A stretch of DNA of 64,000 bases, from assembly GCA_036245805.1 (NCBI GenBank), contig BTRK01000004.1:35077541-35141540 (forward strand), read 5' to 3'. This document shows positions 24,698 through 37,384 of the stretch, one piece after another. Position 1 is the stretch's first letter. Each line of letters begins with the position of its first letter. A program made the translations under genes and the position numbers. The DNA is from Pristionchus mayeri. Taxonomy: Eukaryota; Nematoda; Chromadorea; Rhabditida; Neodiplogasteridae. Under the pieces are notes generated by a model. The model made no database searches. It was not told the origin of the DNA and saw nothing but the letters and a program-made list of their open reading frames with translations.

Positions 24698-24988
24698 GGG
24701 TTGAGCTCCTCTTCCTTCCACTACCCTTTTCTGCGCTGAGAGAGAGACCAGTGGTGGTTCGGATTTCGCTCGCTTCTTCAGCTCTTAAGCGGAAGAGGAT
24801 GAGAGGGTGGCAGGAGGAGGATGGGCGCACTGGAAAGTGTGAAAGGAGGAAGAGGAGGAAGGAGGAGGGGGGAAGAGAGGGAGGGGGGAGAGGAGCAGGA
24901 AGCGAGGATTGGACTCTCGTGCTGCTGTCGGGATACGATGCTTCTAATTTCACAGCAGCAGGGAGCGATTGGGGAAGCAGGAGCAATG

Positions 24989-25066
24989 GTCAGACTCTCC
25001 TCCTTTTACGCACTCTCTCGGTGGTCAGAGATGACGAGGGAGCATGCAAAATGAAGAGAGTCAGAC
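24989..25066. repeat. CT/GA dispersed hairpin copy
   Basis: GTCAGACTCTCCTCC..GCACTCTCTCG, then a loop, then the complement ending in AATGAAGAGAGTCAGAC. It is one of the best-preserved copies; both ends carry GTCAGACTCTC. Confidence 0.75.
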
Positions 25067-25620
25067 GAGAACTCGATAGCAGAGACGGAGCAATTTGGGC
25101 GTGTGGCAGAAAAAGCAACACAGCAAGGAAGGAGAGGAGGGAGAAATCGGAGGTCGGCGCGGGGGCCCCGAAAAGAACAGCGGAAATAACAGCATAGACG
25201 ACGACAACGCTGCATGCTTTGCCACATTGCAACAGGGAGGAGGGAGAGAGGCGATGAGAGACACATGCTGCCCCGATTGATGAAGAGGACAGGCTAGATC
25301 ACTTCCGTATGGATGTTGGTATGAGTTTGTTTGCGTTGCGACCACGGCTCGAGTGAGGAAAAAATTCTTGATCCTAGTGCTCTACCTAAGGGCTCCACCC
25401 AGAAATTCGAGCAGTTCGGCTAAGCTATGTCAATAATCACGGAGTATCTTGTTGATTCCCCTATTTGGGCATCGCCAACATCAGGGTTCAAGCTGATGGC
25501 GGGACGTCACGAATGGGATGGAAGGCGGAAATTGGAGATGGCCTTCCTTCTCGTGGTTTCGTCTATTCTCAGGCGATGCACGCGGTGAGAACGATGGATG
25601 TGATGGCGAGTCGGAGTGTG

Positions 25621-25686
25621 CTCTCCTCGTTTCACATGCTCTCTCACTCTGTCTGACGGGTGAGAGAGCACACGAAACGAGGAGAG
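25621..25686. repeat. CT/GA dispersed hairpin copy
   Basis: Arms of 27 bp with few mismatches: CTCTCCTCGTTTCACATGCT and the complement ending ACGAAACGAGGAGAG, with a ~12 bp loop. Confidence 0.75.
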
Positions 25687-26829
25687 TATGATGATATCAC
25701 TAGATGAGAAATTCGAGAAACGGTATCATGGCATTGTTCAGGAGGCGGGCGAGACAATCTGAGCGCAGAGAAACAGGCAAAATGGCAAGTTGTCAGACAG
25801 AAAATATTTGATTTTCTGGACTGCCAGCCGACGGGTCTTGAGAAATGTTCAACGCTGTGCGATTCGACGGCCTCTGTAAACACGCTCTCGCTGCAACCTA
25901 CGATGAGATACTACATGAAATGAAGATACGACCATAATTTCGAAAAGATGCTGATGACATCCACCTTGGTGCATCTAATGTAGCTAGAAAACCCTGAACA
26001 GCATCAATCCCGTCGCATTTGCCTCCCATCTTCCTCTTTCCTCTTCCCTGATAATCAAATTTCCCCAGAAATTAGCTCCGAAGCGCTTTCGGAGTTGATG
26101 TTTGCATCGGCATCGTGAAGGCCAAAGAATCGTCCTGTCAAAGACCACTTCTGCAGGAAGGAGAAGCAGGAAAAAGAGACAATGGGAGCGCTGTTTCGAC
26201 GAAGCGCGACGCCGCGTGCATGTGAAAGACACACATACGCTACGTTTGCCAATCATTTTCGGGTCTGCTGATGACATTTTTCCTGATTCGTAGTGGGGAC
26301 GAATTCGAAATTCTGGTAAGTGTTTCTTCATTTCACACAAGACCGCTAGATTGGCGGATATAGTGTAGGAAATAAATAGGTCTGAAGAAAAAATTGGGGC
26401 TCCGGACTGAAACAGCCTACCGTAGATAATGGCAAACCAGGGGGCTCCCCGCAGGACTTGTGTTTCTTGATTCGGTAATATCTTTACCTCTTCTGGGGAC
26501 TAAATAGGGAACTCGCTACTCGCTCGCATGATCCATGCCCATTCACTCGGATACCACCTGCTGTTATTATGGGAGAGAAGCCAGCGAGGAAGGCAATGCA
26601 TTTGGGATGAAGTAGTACCTCTCTCTCTATCCATCTCTCTCCTCCCTTCTCCCAACACCTCTCGCGTCACTAGGAATGGAGGAACATGAAGAACTCCCGT
26701 TACCGCGCCATCTTTCGGTGCTCAGACGGACGAGGGAGTATGCAAAAAGAGAGAGACTTCGTCACCCGTCCATTCTTCCGAACACAGTCACAACAAGGAG
26801 CTGGCGGCAGCAAATCGTCACTGAGGGGG

Positions 26830-26893
26830 CACTCTCTTCATTTCGCATACTCTCTCGTCATCCTCAGAGACGAGAGAACACGAGATGCAAGGA
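26830..26893. repeat. CT/GA dispersed hairpin copy
   Basis: ACTCTCTTCATTTCGCATAC with a partly decayed right arm (ACGAGAGAACACGAGATGCA). Confidence 0.6.
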
Positions 26894-29210
26894 TAGTTCT
26901 TATCATTCGCTTCCGAGTTTGGGCAGAAAAGAGGAGCGAAAAGTCATAACACACAGAGGAAGAAGAAGGAAGGAAGTTGAGCGGCGCGGAAAAAGAAGCT
27001 CCTTGATGCGTTAGAAGTGCTCGGGCCGGGCAAAAACATCGACGAAACCGCGATGATACGTGCTAATTGGCGGGAAATTAGTGGCTTCTTGTTGAACGGA
27101 GAACATGAAATGTGCGTTCTTTGGCACATTTTTCATGAAAAGCGCCAAAACGCGAATGGAAAGTGAGCTAATTTCAATAAATAACAAAAGAATCAATCAA
27201 TAACGCGATGATTAAGCGCCGGACGTCGGTCACGAGAAAGGAGTATGAAAGGATCAAAATAATGGGCGCTCGAGAGCTTTTCCATCGCCCATAAACCTGT
27301 CGGCCCCCTGATAACGGTCGTGCGATAGCGCGCCCGCCGCTCCAGAATATTCCCTAATGGGTACAAATTGAGTACAAAAATAGATGCAGTAAATATTTGT
27401 TTGCGAAATATTTAATTGGTCTCTTGTAACGGTTGCGAAAATGGATAATTTTTATATTATCAAAATGTTCCATGCAATTCCTATAGAGCGAAGAACAGGG
27501 CTGCAAAATTAAAAAATTTAAAAAAAAATAAAAGCTCATTAAGCAAATCAATTAAAAGGACAAGTGCCTCAGACTCAGCAGGAAGAAGACTTGTATCGAA
27601 GATTGAGGAAGAGCTTCAAGTCTTGATGAACACGCGCAAAAAACGGAGCGAGTCAAGTCGTAAAAAGTGCGCGCTCTCCGGCGATTCGAGTAGAGAAAAG
27701 CGAGCGATAAGTAGTGTAGGAAACGGAGAATTTATTGATCCGGGGGAACGATTATGATGCACCTGCCGTAAACGCAGTGGGAATAGGGGTATAATATATC
27801 TTTTAGTCTTATTCATTCATCGACAAGTGGATCTCTTGGACAACGAGTGGACTCTGAGGCGATACTTGTGCGGTGATCAATGAATAATGTAGAAGAATAT
27901 AGTAATAGAAATGTTGATTGGGTAGTATGACGACCTGCCTCAAACGTGGAAACTGTTCCGTAATCGGCTCTATTTATACAATCCCTGCTGTTGCACACAC
28001 TGTAACGTACAGGTGGTCCCGGGACAGCGCTCAACTAAAATAGGCCAGGCTCTCATGAATACGCAAGAGATCCGGACTCTTTTTTTCAAATGCAGCTACA
28101 ATAGGAGTCGATCTAAGGGAGAGCCATGACGAAGCAATGACAGATGACGACTGAATGAGCAGACGACATGGGGAGTTGCTAGAATAGGCCCGAAGCCTGA
28201 ATGCACTATCTTATGAGTGGAGTGGGCACTACTGGTTTTAATATGACAGTTAGACAAAAATAATCTACTTATGCGAACAACACTAGGACTGGCTAGCAAC
28301 GGGATCGCGCACAGCAACTTGGACATGCATTTATTAATCGACAGGTGGGCAAAGCCGTCATGAACTGACAGGTAGACGAGGAAGTGTATCAACTGGGACG
28401 AAAAACTACTGGTAGGAGCAACTGGATATGCCTGAAGTCTAAACACACCATCTCATACGCTGGATGGGCACTACTGGCTTCAAGCTGATAGTTATACGAG
28501 AATAATCTACTGGAGAATATCACTAGGCGTTGCTAGCAACGGGATTGGCAACTACGCTTGAAAATCGCCAACTTGGAGATGCATTTATTACTGGGCAGGT
28601 GGGCAATAGCCAGTGACAAGTAGACAAGGAAGTGGATTGACTGAGACGAACAACCGTGGAGAGTTACTAGCGACGCAAAAACTGCGATTCGAAAATTATT
28701 CACGTTGCTTAGTTTACATTTCGAGTGTCTCACTAGCCAGACTTGCAAAAAAAAGCGCAAGTGGTGCAGACACGCGAAAAAAAAGGATAGAAACGAGTCA
28801 ATTTGACGAGTGGCTAACTAACGTAGCACGAGAGGAGATCTGCCTGCAAGGTTGAGGTGCAGTCATTCCGTGGAGTTCGGGTAACTGTATCTTCAATTCC
28901 GACACTCTCCCATCGCTCGGCCGCTCGAAAAAGGGTGTGAAATGAAGATGCGATTACCCGAATTACGAACTGAACCATCCCGTATATCCGGGCAATGGCG
29001 TACTGCGAAGTTTTTGAGTACTTGAGCGAAGTAAAGGTGCATCCACGTCAAGCGATTTTACAGATTTTACAGGATTTTACAGTCTTGAGCGAAGTACGTG
29101 CCCTCCCGCATTATAGCAGACGGCGAAAAAAACAGAAGTGTACTTGCCTTCCTGCGGCAGTGATTGATTATGATGAGCGCGGCGCGGAGGAAATGGGAAT
29201 TCTGAAGGAG

Positions 29211-29286
29211 TCGAGCTCTCTTAGTTCCTAACGATCTCTCGTCATCAGATAGAGCGAGAGAGCTCACGAAATGAGGAGAGCGTCAG
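29211..29286. repeat. CT/GA dispersed hairpin copy
   Basis: GAGCTCTCTTAGTTCC..ATCTCTCGTCATC, then a loop, then AGCGAGAGAGCTCACGAAAT and GAGGAGAG. A decayed relative follows at about 29985-30035. Confidence 0.65.
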
Positions 29287-30058
29287 AGAAAGGATGAGAT
29301 CTACACCACGAGTAAAATGGGAAATTGGAATGCGCACGGGATTGTCTACTGGATGAGAATGGAGGAAGGCCGGGAATCAGAGGAAAGGGCTCTACGTGGG
29401 AGCTTTCTTACTACGTGAGATCACCCTTATAAAATAGTTGAAACTTATGAGCTTTGAAACCCATTTTTTGCTCTAGTCGGGATAGACTCAATGATCATTC
29501 TTGTAAAAGGTGAACTGATGAAGATACATGCCAAATTAAGAAAAACGTTACACATGGTCAAAGAACAACCACCATTTTCCATCATCGCATTTTTAACGCG
29601 CTTATCCGGAAATGACATTGCATTAGTGGCTCGTCGATATGTTTCAACTGTGATTCAAGGTCAGACTAGAGCAGCGAAATTGATTCCGTGGCGTTATCGG
29701 TTCCAACAAAAAATAAATAGAATAATTTGCCCAGCTCCGCATTATGCATGGGGTATCGAATCGTGGTGGAAACACTCGAAATGGGAGCTGAGATGACAGT
29801 GGAGAGTGAACCTCATGATTTATTATGAGTCGAAGAGATATGCGGGAAAGGGAGGAAGACGGACAGGGGAGCGAGAGTCGATAACGAGTGGAAATGAAGG
29901 GGAGATTGGTGAAAGATCTCGCCGAGAAGGAAGGAGTCCTCCTTCTAGATGGTCCCTGCACCAAGATTCTCTGCATACTGCTCGATATTTCGCTCTCTTG
30001 ACAAACGAGAGAGCGTGTAAAATGAATAGAGTCAGTGCAGAGTAGAGTTCGAGAAATG

Positions 30059-30140
30059 ATGCACAGTCTCTTCATTTTACACACTCTCTCGTCACTCGAC
30101 CAGTCTTGGAGAGGGTGTAGAATGAAGAGATCGTGGCATC
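30059..30140. repeat. CT/GA dispersed hairpin copy
   Basis: GTCTCTTCATTTTACACACT, CTCTCGTCACTCG loop, then GGAGAGGGTGTAGAATGAAG and AGATCGTGGCATC. The right arm has diverged. Confidence 0.65.
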
Positions 30141-32943
30141 CTTTCTCTAACTGGTGCAGAGCCCGAGCGATGAATGTGTGAGTCTCGCACTTGGAATGCC
30201 TTTGCAAGCGCTTTGCAGAATCATGAAAGCGGAGGCTCTAGAGATGGCAATTTTGATGGAATTAGCATCTAGGGAATTTCGAAATTTATGTGCAGGTGCA
30301 GTGCAAATCTCTACAGCAACAGTACCTAAACTCGCCAAATGATTTCGAAACGCATTTTCACCTGTTATGGGGACAAGAAAGGCACGCTTTTTACGCCTTG
30401 GAGACCTAACAATATCGGGAAGAACTATACTTTTCACGCCTCAGAAATCCTAGGCATCAAGCATCAGTCCGGCTTCACTATCTCTTATTTATCTCTAATC
30501 TACCTCCCTCAACTTTCATTTAGCGCTCTCTCTCGCTTACTGCTCGAATGAAAATAAGGCAAGAAGAAGACGCTCATCATCGAGGGTGGGGAGGGGGCAG
30601 TCTATCCCTCCCTCGCTCTCTTACTCACTTGTCGGCCGCAGCAATGCAATGACTCCTGCCAGCCTCTCCCCATCTCTACCTCTCACTCGGTTTCCCTAAT
30701 TGACTAGAGAGCACAGGGACTGGAGAGAGCAGCAGCATTACTCGGGAGACCCTTTAATGAAACGAGCAGATGTGTCCTTTAGCAGAAGAAGGGGGAGAAG
30801 GGGACGAGTCGTTGGGGGGACTCGAAGTCGGCCAAAATGCCTGTCTCTTGTAAGAGTTGACACTCGAAATCGAACGGATCCACTCAAAGCTGGCCAAATA
30901 GAGCAAGCCATTTCCTTGTTCTATCTGGCACGAAATCATGAGGATTCGATTCGAGTGCTAGAAGAACTCATTGCACAGCTGCTGAGTCACAATTTCAGGA
31001 TACATTTCCAAAATAGAATGCAATATGTACAAAACGCTTCTAATCTGGGATAAGCACTTCCGTAAAATAGCTTATCTTTTCGACATCCGGGAATTAGTCG
31101 ACCATGAAAGCAAGAGAGGTTGTTAGGGCGCAATTTTTTCGTAAGCTCTCAATTCCCGGATATGAGACGGCTGCAATCAGCAGGGATGGAGATATTGCAA
31201 GGAAAGGATTGAAACCAAAAGAACAAAAATCACAAATGAGCTTCCTTGCAAGGCGAATAGCGCTAGGAAAGCGAATCTTTGAAAATTTGGATCGAAGTCA
31301 AAGAAGTTGCAATTGCATGGAATGAGTTGTTTCGCGTAATCTCGAAAAGCGAATGGGATAGGGGTGATCGATGCATCCTCCCCTACTAAGTCTATAACAT
31401 CCACTAATGAATACATGCATAGGAATCGTATTTTTCTGAACTCAAGTAGCCATGGAAGGATGTGTGTTTATCATTGGTTGAGAAGAGAGAGAGAGAGAGA
31501 GTAAGGTAAATGATCATGAATGAAACTATGGCTTCTCTAGTCTTCTTCCTTCGCATTCGGACTCCCTTTAATCCATCAGCCAAATGTGAGAGAGAGAGAG
31601 ATTCGTGAGACGGAGGGACTGAATCATTCAAGGTGATGAATGAGAGAGAGAGGAAGGAGAAGGAGGAGAAGGAACTTCTCTCTCGTTAAACGATCGTTCC
31701 CAGCACTTGAGGCGATGCATTATTTGTGATTCTGACCAGCGTTCATGTGAAAAAATCTAGAGAAAATGTAAAAATAGAGAAAAAGGAAGTGAAAAAGCAA
31801 GTTACTCCTCCGAGACGCGCATTTGATAAACTTCGGGAAGTGCAAAAAAACGCCGACGCTCAAATCGTAAAACCGCTCCCGGAAAATGTTGCAGAAGAGA
31901 TCCCGAATGCATAGAGAGTAGCATCTATGGAGGGCTAATTTGTAATTGATTTGCTCCAGTGTAAGCAAAGATCTCAAAAAATGAAGAAGGAAAAAGATAT
32001 GGAAGTTTGCTAAGGCCCTTTTGATCTGCTCCTCAACAGAGATGAGCATCATTCGATCAACAATGCATAGCATCCCCTCATCGTTTTAGGGATACTCTCT
32101 TAATTTTGAATGCTATTTCGTCCCTGTGATCTACCCAAGACCACGCAGAGAAGGGAGATTATCGCACATCATTCCCTCTAGTTTTCGCTCTTGGTGGGTC
32201 CTTCTGAGGTCTGTACTTTGCCCATCTCTCTCTCTCTCTCCCATCTCTGGAGATCGAGAAAGGAGAAGAGGAAGATCCGCACAATAAGGGGGAGCTCAAC
32301 GAAATGGGCTGGGAGGAAGGGTAGAAAGTCCATTTGACTTGTCTTCGGATATTAGTTTCTGGAGAGGCCACGGAGAGCAAGCGAATGAGTGGAGAAATGG
32401 AAGAAGAGAGGAGAAGAAAGAAGAGGGGTCGATGAAGTCTGCTATCAGTATGACATTTTGCTTTTGGTCTTGCCATCAAAGAGATGCAACGCTTGCTCGA
32501 ATGCGAAAATTCTCCTTCATAAATATGGATGAGCTTCAAAATAAATTCAAAACATATGAGATTGTTCAAGACTGATCCTGCCCCGGTTCCCGTGGGAAAA
32601 CAAATTGAAAAAAGACTTGTGCAACAAAGAGGTTCCGAATATATATTTATCAATGGCAGCTCACAATTGCTGCTTTACTTCATTCTCACACGGGCATCGT
32701 TCTGTTCTCGGTGGTCATGAGACTCGGCTGGGTGGGAATGCCAAGGGATGAGGCAGGCAGACCGTAGCCGAGACGGCACGAGAGAAGCGACTCCAGTCGG
32801 CTGCAAAATTTTGCATGGCATTCAAAAAATTGATGTATCATTATTTTACTGTAAAGTATGAGAGTGTGAACGCCTATGAGATAAACTTATTCAAATTTTC
32901 TTTTGCTAATCACATCACTTTTTATTGCCACTGAAGCATAGTT

Positions 32944-35900
32944 TTATTTTATTTTATAGAAGCTTCTGAGAGATGAAAAACCCACCTGCCGAGCACGCGC
33001 TTCCGAGTCTCAATGCTGGTGACAAGAAGCAGCCAGGGACTGAAAGTTGATCTTTGAACTTTCATGTGTCCCTAGTACCTCACCCCGAGCAAGAGAAGAG
33101 AGCGGCGAGCATAGGATAGAAGGTGCGCAGTTCGAGCGCGTTTGCTAGCTGAAATGTCTCGAAGTGAGGGTTGAAACGAAAAAAAACCTGCAAAATTGGT
33201 TCAAATATTTATGGAGTAGTACACCAAATGTCCCACTCAATTTACTGACCGGAAAAATATTTCTTTTCATGTCTTGCTTCGTTATGTTTCGAAATACTTT
33301 GAAAGGACAAAATATTTTGTCAAGTTAGTGGAAACTGCTCGCCCCTTGAAAGAAAAATAAAACCCTCACCGTGCCAACTCTGGTGATGAGGTAGAGCAGG
33401 ACGAAGTAGGCGGTGAGCAGGTTCCTGATGGACAAAGCAGTCAGTCTCTCCATTTCTCACACGATATCACTTTCACAACTGATATGAGCTAAGCATAGCC
33501 TACCATGTCTCCGTTTCTCACATTCTTTTTTGATTGCCCGCACTTTCTCACATCAGAGCGCCATGCGATTTGCAGACATCTTACTAAATAATGAACGAAT
33601 GTGCACATGATTCTGATAAACGTCTAGATGAAGAACTTGACCAGAACAATCGATGAAAGAGTTAACGGAACAAGGAGGTCGAAAAGTCTCATTTGCTTTT
33701 TATCCAACATTGAAAGAAGAAATCTCACATGAATAGGAAGAGGGAGAAAGTAGAGACGATGAGGGGCAACTCTCGACGACGGATACGAGAGGAGTCACGA
33801 GTGGTCATCCTGGATGGAAAACAAAAGTAGTTAATTGAGTTGGAGAAACGATACCACGCTATCTTCATTCTGCGAACTCATATCACCTAGTGACTAAACG
33901 TCACTAATTTCCGCAAAAACAGTTTCATTTCAATTGCGGCGAAATTCAACAAGAATGAAATGAATATTTTCTGATATTATTGTCTCTCGTGTGATATTCG
34001 GTCGACTATCCATCCGGTTTGAATAGCGTGAGAGCCTACCTTCACGTTCTCTAAATTTGAGAGCACGAAGAGCTTTCAAGCATCGACACCTTACCTCCTC
34101 AATTTGATAAACATCACGGCGTAGCAGATTGCACCGAATATCGTCACGGAGACTGTAGTAGACGTTGCGATTATCGAATTAACCTGAACATTCTCTCAAT
34201 TCTATCCAGTTCACAACATCTTCATCCCCGTTTGTCGACCCCCCGAATCAGAATTCGCATCGAGAAAATGCTAGTTTGACAACTCTACAAGAAACAGGTG
34301 TTATACCGATTGCAATACTTACAATAAACTGAACGCTTTTTTGACTGGCGCTTTCGTTTCGAATGAGATTTTGCTAGTATGTCCCCATCCGGAATACAAC
34401 GTCATTACACGAAAAATATTTCAGAAATTTCCAGAAGAATAATTTTTACGACCAAAAAATAGGTGTTGGTTGGTCTGTCAGTCTGCGTACCGTAACCTGG
34501 GAGTGGCGTTGGGTCAGATGGTGTGTCAGACTCATGATTTCATCGGAGGATGGATGTAAATCATCGATACCGTACTACTACCGTAGCCAAATCCTACCGT
34601 AACCCAGTGCGCTGGGTCAGACGGCGGGTCAGATTCATGATTTCGTCTGCGGATGGATGCAAAACATCAATATCGTTCTTATATCGTAATACTAACCTAC
34701 AGTAGTGCGTGGCGCTGTGTCAGATGATGGGTTAGATTCATGATTTCGATGGTCAATTAATGAAAAATGTCGATACCATTCCCCCTTTTGTAACATCTAG
34801 CGTCGGGCGGACGCAGCGTGAGATCCATGCATTGGCCGGCATTTATATGAATTACTTTCTAAATATTTCGAGAACTTATAACTTTAAAAGAGGCGTAGTT
34901 GCCCACTAGTTGCATACCTTACCATAAACTGAAAGTTTTTTTGTCTGGAGCGTTCGTTTCGAGCGAGATTTTGATAGTATGTCCCCATCCGGAATACAAG
35001 GTCATTACACGAAAAAGATTCCAGAAATTTCCAGAAGAAAAATTTTTACGACCAAAAAATAGGTGTTGGTTGGTCTGTCCGTCCGTGTACCGTAACCCGG
35101 AAGTGGCGTTGGAGCAGATGTTGTGTCAGACTCATGATTTCATCAGAAGATCGAAAGAAAACATCGATACCGTACTCCTACAGTAATCGAAAGCTACCGT
35201 AACCCGTAGCCATGGGTCAGGCGCTGGGTCAGATTCATGATTTCGTCGGAGGAATGATGAAAAACTTAAATACCGAAATACTACAGTAACCGAAAGCTAC
35301 CGTAATATGTGGCGCTGTGTCGTATGATGGGTCAGATTTATGATTTCGTTGTTTAATCAATTCAAAACTTAGATGCTGCATGCTTGCCCTAAGCTCTAGC
35401 GTGTGGTGGGACGCGATGTGAGATGATTTTGCAGGCATTTTAAAAATCAATAAAGTGTAATGTTCTGTGAGATGGGCGTAGTTGCCCACTAGTTCTCCTC
35501 TAGAAATATTCGAGAATCTAAACTATTGTGCAGTTTAACCCATTCATGCATTCACATCAAAGAGATCAGAATTTTCATCTCTACTCGACGTAAGAACCCA
35601 AAATAGCACATTGATATCGGCAGGCTCGGTGGACTTTAGAAGCGTGTTCGTCTCCGGTTTATAGACGAATATTGTTGGCTTCTGGAAGAAGAAGTGGACG
35701 GATGTGCCGGCCTGTAATCCATAATTCATAAAATTATTTTGAACCCACTTTCACACATACATGCGAAAACATGCACATACAGATACATATTCTTTCCAGG
35801 TCCGTTCTTATGAATAACTTCCAACTTACCAGCGGTGATACGAGATGAACGATGAATATCAGCAGACGAGGAAGACTGTCGAGAATCTACAAAAATGATT

Positions 35901-37260
35901 GCAAGTAAGATTAGTTTGGAAGTGCGCGAAAGCTGTTTGAGCTTGTTTCCGTGTTTTGAAAAACCCGGAAGTTAAGCTGATCTGCTTCTACGTGCCCCAT
36001 CAACACTCAAACAATTTTCTAGCCCCTTTTCACTGGGTCTACATTAATTTTCCGGATGACTAACGACCACAGATTACCCTTAATTTTGTATTACGTGAGA
36101 ATTGTTGTTCGTGATCTTCTCTAATTTTGTGACCTTACGATCTCACTAGGTCTTCTAGTGTCATGTGAAAATGCAAAGACCTTTAAAGAAGGATTCTCCG
36201 AAACCATGGGCCTGGCTGAAATATGTTTCAAAAAGGAAGAGAACTCTCTTCAAGTGGCATGCTCTCTCGTTCCATGCTTGACCTTGTGGGTTAGTTGGCT
36301 CTGAGCCAACTACTCGTAGCTTGCTTCAAATAAAAGATATGAACATTCGGTTTATGCGGTTTCCAGTGAGGTTTTGGGTCTTGTTTGATTTTCGAGTAAA
36401 TTTTGCTAATACTCCTTCTTTAATGCCTAAGAATGAAGTAATGTGATACGATGCTCGCCTGTTTGGCTCCCGAGTGGGGCATAAGGACGGAGAGGAGTCT
36501 GTGCAGCGAGATGAGCACGATTCCATAGCACTGCCCGTAGAGAACGTAGAAGACGTAGATGTAACAGAACGGAGGGTAGAAGGTACCTGTAAGAAATGTG
36601 GTATGACATATTTCATAAGAACCCATTACTCTCAAGCTATGGTTATACATTTTGGAATGTGTTACATCTCTTCAGAATTTCTCAAATCGTACGCAAGATG
36701 GGCTTGAAATGAATTATTGTGAGTGGTGGATGCTATTGGTTCTGCAATGTTACTTACAATCTGCAATATTACCGTTAGTCGAGAGCAGGAACGGGTACAA
36801 GAACGGCCATGTGAGTGAATTAGCGTTGAGAATGAAGAAGGGGACGAAGAAGAGGTCGAGAACGGCCTGGAGATGACGTAATTTGCTGATTGTACTAGGA
36901 ATGTCTTCGTAATATACGATAATTTGGCATGTCGGATTAGAACTATGACGTTATGCGCCTTTGATATATCATGCATTACGTCATAGTTATAATCCGACCT
37001 AGTGCCGAAACTTTTCATTCCGTGTTATCCCTAATCGGGAGACCGGCGATCGAGAAAGCGCAATAAAAATATGATTTCATGCCAAGCTTAGATTGTGAAA
37101 GATATACCTGCGAGAACAGAATCTTGTAGAAAAATGACGCGAACAGCGGCACTCGTCGACTCGTCCAGATTACATACAGTAACCGCAAGTAGAGTACGGT
37201 AGACGGAATGCCGATTATGGAAGTGATGATGTATTGCGTGAGCTGATTCATGCCTGGCAT
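32944..37260 (-). CDS. Serpentine chemoreceptor, srg-like (7TM GPCR)
   Basis: Eleven exons on the minus strand: 37260-37108, 36866-36773, 36586-36450, 35886-35830, 35711-35610, 34183-34095, 33809-33729, 33424-33370, 33148-33084, 33039-32986, 32965-32944 (302 aa, the usual size). Phases agree throughout. Seven hydrophobic segments can be followed: TM1 in exon 1 (ITSIIGIPSTVLYLRLLYVI), TM3 with a YGIVLISLHRLLSVLMP motif matching the srg-type end of TM3, a loop rich in charged residues, TM5 VSVTIFGAICYAVMFIKLRR, TM6/7 in the last exons, and a short basic tail. Such receptors act in sensory cilia of chemosensory neurons. Exon 3 may instead end at 36459 with a GC donor. Intron 5 holds a 600 bp tandem duplication and intron 1 a MITE. 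A second in-frame ATG lies at 37251. Confidence 0.75.
34270..35480. repeat. 600 bp tandem duplication in receptor intron
   Basis: Two diverged units with an exact 600 bp offset, for example GTCCCCATCCGGAATACAA at about 34381 and 34981. Each unit itself contains repeats of the TACCGTAACC..GTCAGATTCATGATTTCGT type. It lies in intron 5 of the srg-like gene. Confidence 0.85.
36927..37006. mobile_element. Palindromic MITE (GGCACTAGGTCGG family)
   Basis: Copy in intron 1 of the srg-like gene: GGCATGTCGGATTAGAACTA ... ATAATCCGACCTAGTGCC. The left end has lost CTAG. Confidence 0.75.
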
Positions 37261-37348
37261 TGGAGTGGATGAAACACGCGGTAGGAAAGTTCAGAAGATG
37301 AGAAACTAGTGTGAAAAGGTGGTTTACACGACACTACGGAATCCTACT

Positions 37349-37384
37349 ATAGCTGTTACTCTACATGAGTAGAGTAACAGCTAT
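37349..37384. repeat. Perfect 16 bp inverted repeat
   Basis: ATAGCTGTTACTCTAC, a four-base loop ATGA, then the exact complement. It lies 90 bp upstream of the srg-like start codon and could be a small MITE remnant or a promoter hairpin. Confidence 0.7.

Larger units (their letters stand above)
25690..32940. other. Gene-poor region with small open stretches
   Basis: No gene could be assembled. Between hairpin copies and GA-rich DNA there are compact open stretches on the plus strand of protein-like composition: 28995-29231, 29491-29796 (101 codons), 30154-30342, 30880-31053, 31104-31325 and 31726-31914 (the last ending in a Lys/Pro/Glu-rich tail). No consistent splice sites link them, and several are open on both strands. 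They may be relic exons, small-RNA loci or chance. Confidence 0.35.

Noticed and set aside
24439..25197. 252-codon plus-strand frame
   Set aside because: Purine-rich DNA gives Glu/Gly/Arg runs with few stops; it crosses a G-run and a dispersed hairpin, with no motif or splice support.
29644..30207. 187-codon minus-strand frame
   Set aside because: It passes through two hairpin copies and overlaps a similarly open plus-strand stretch; no domain or splice evidence.
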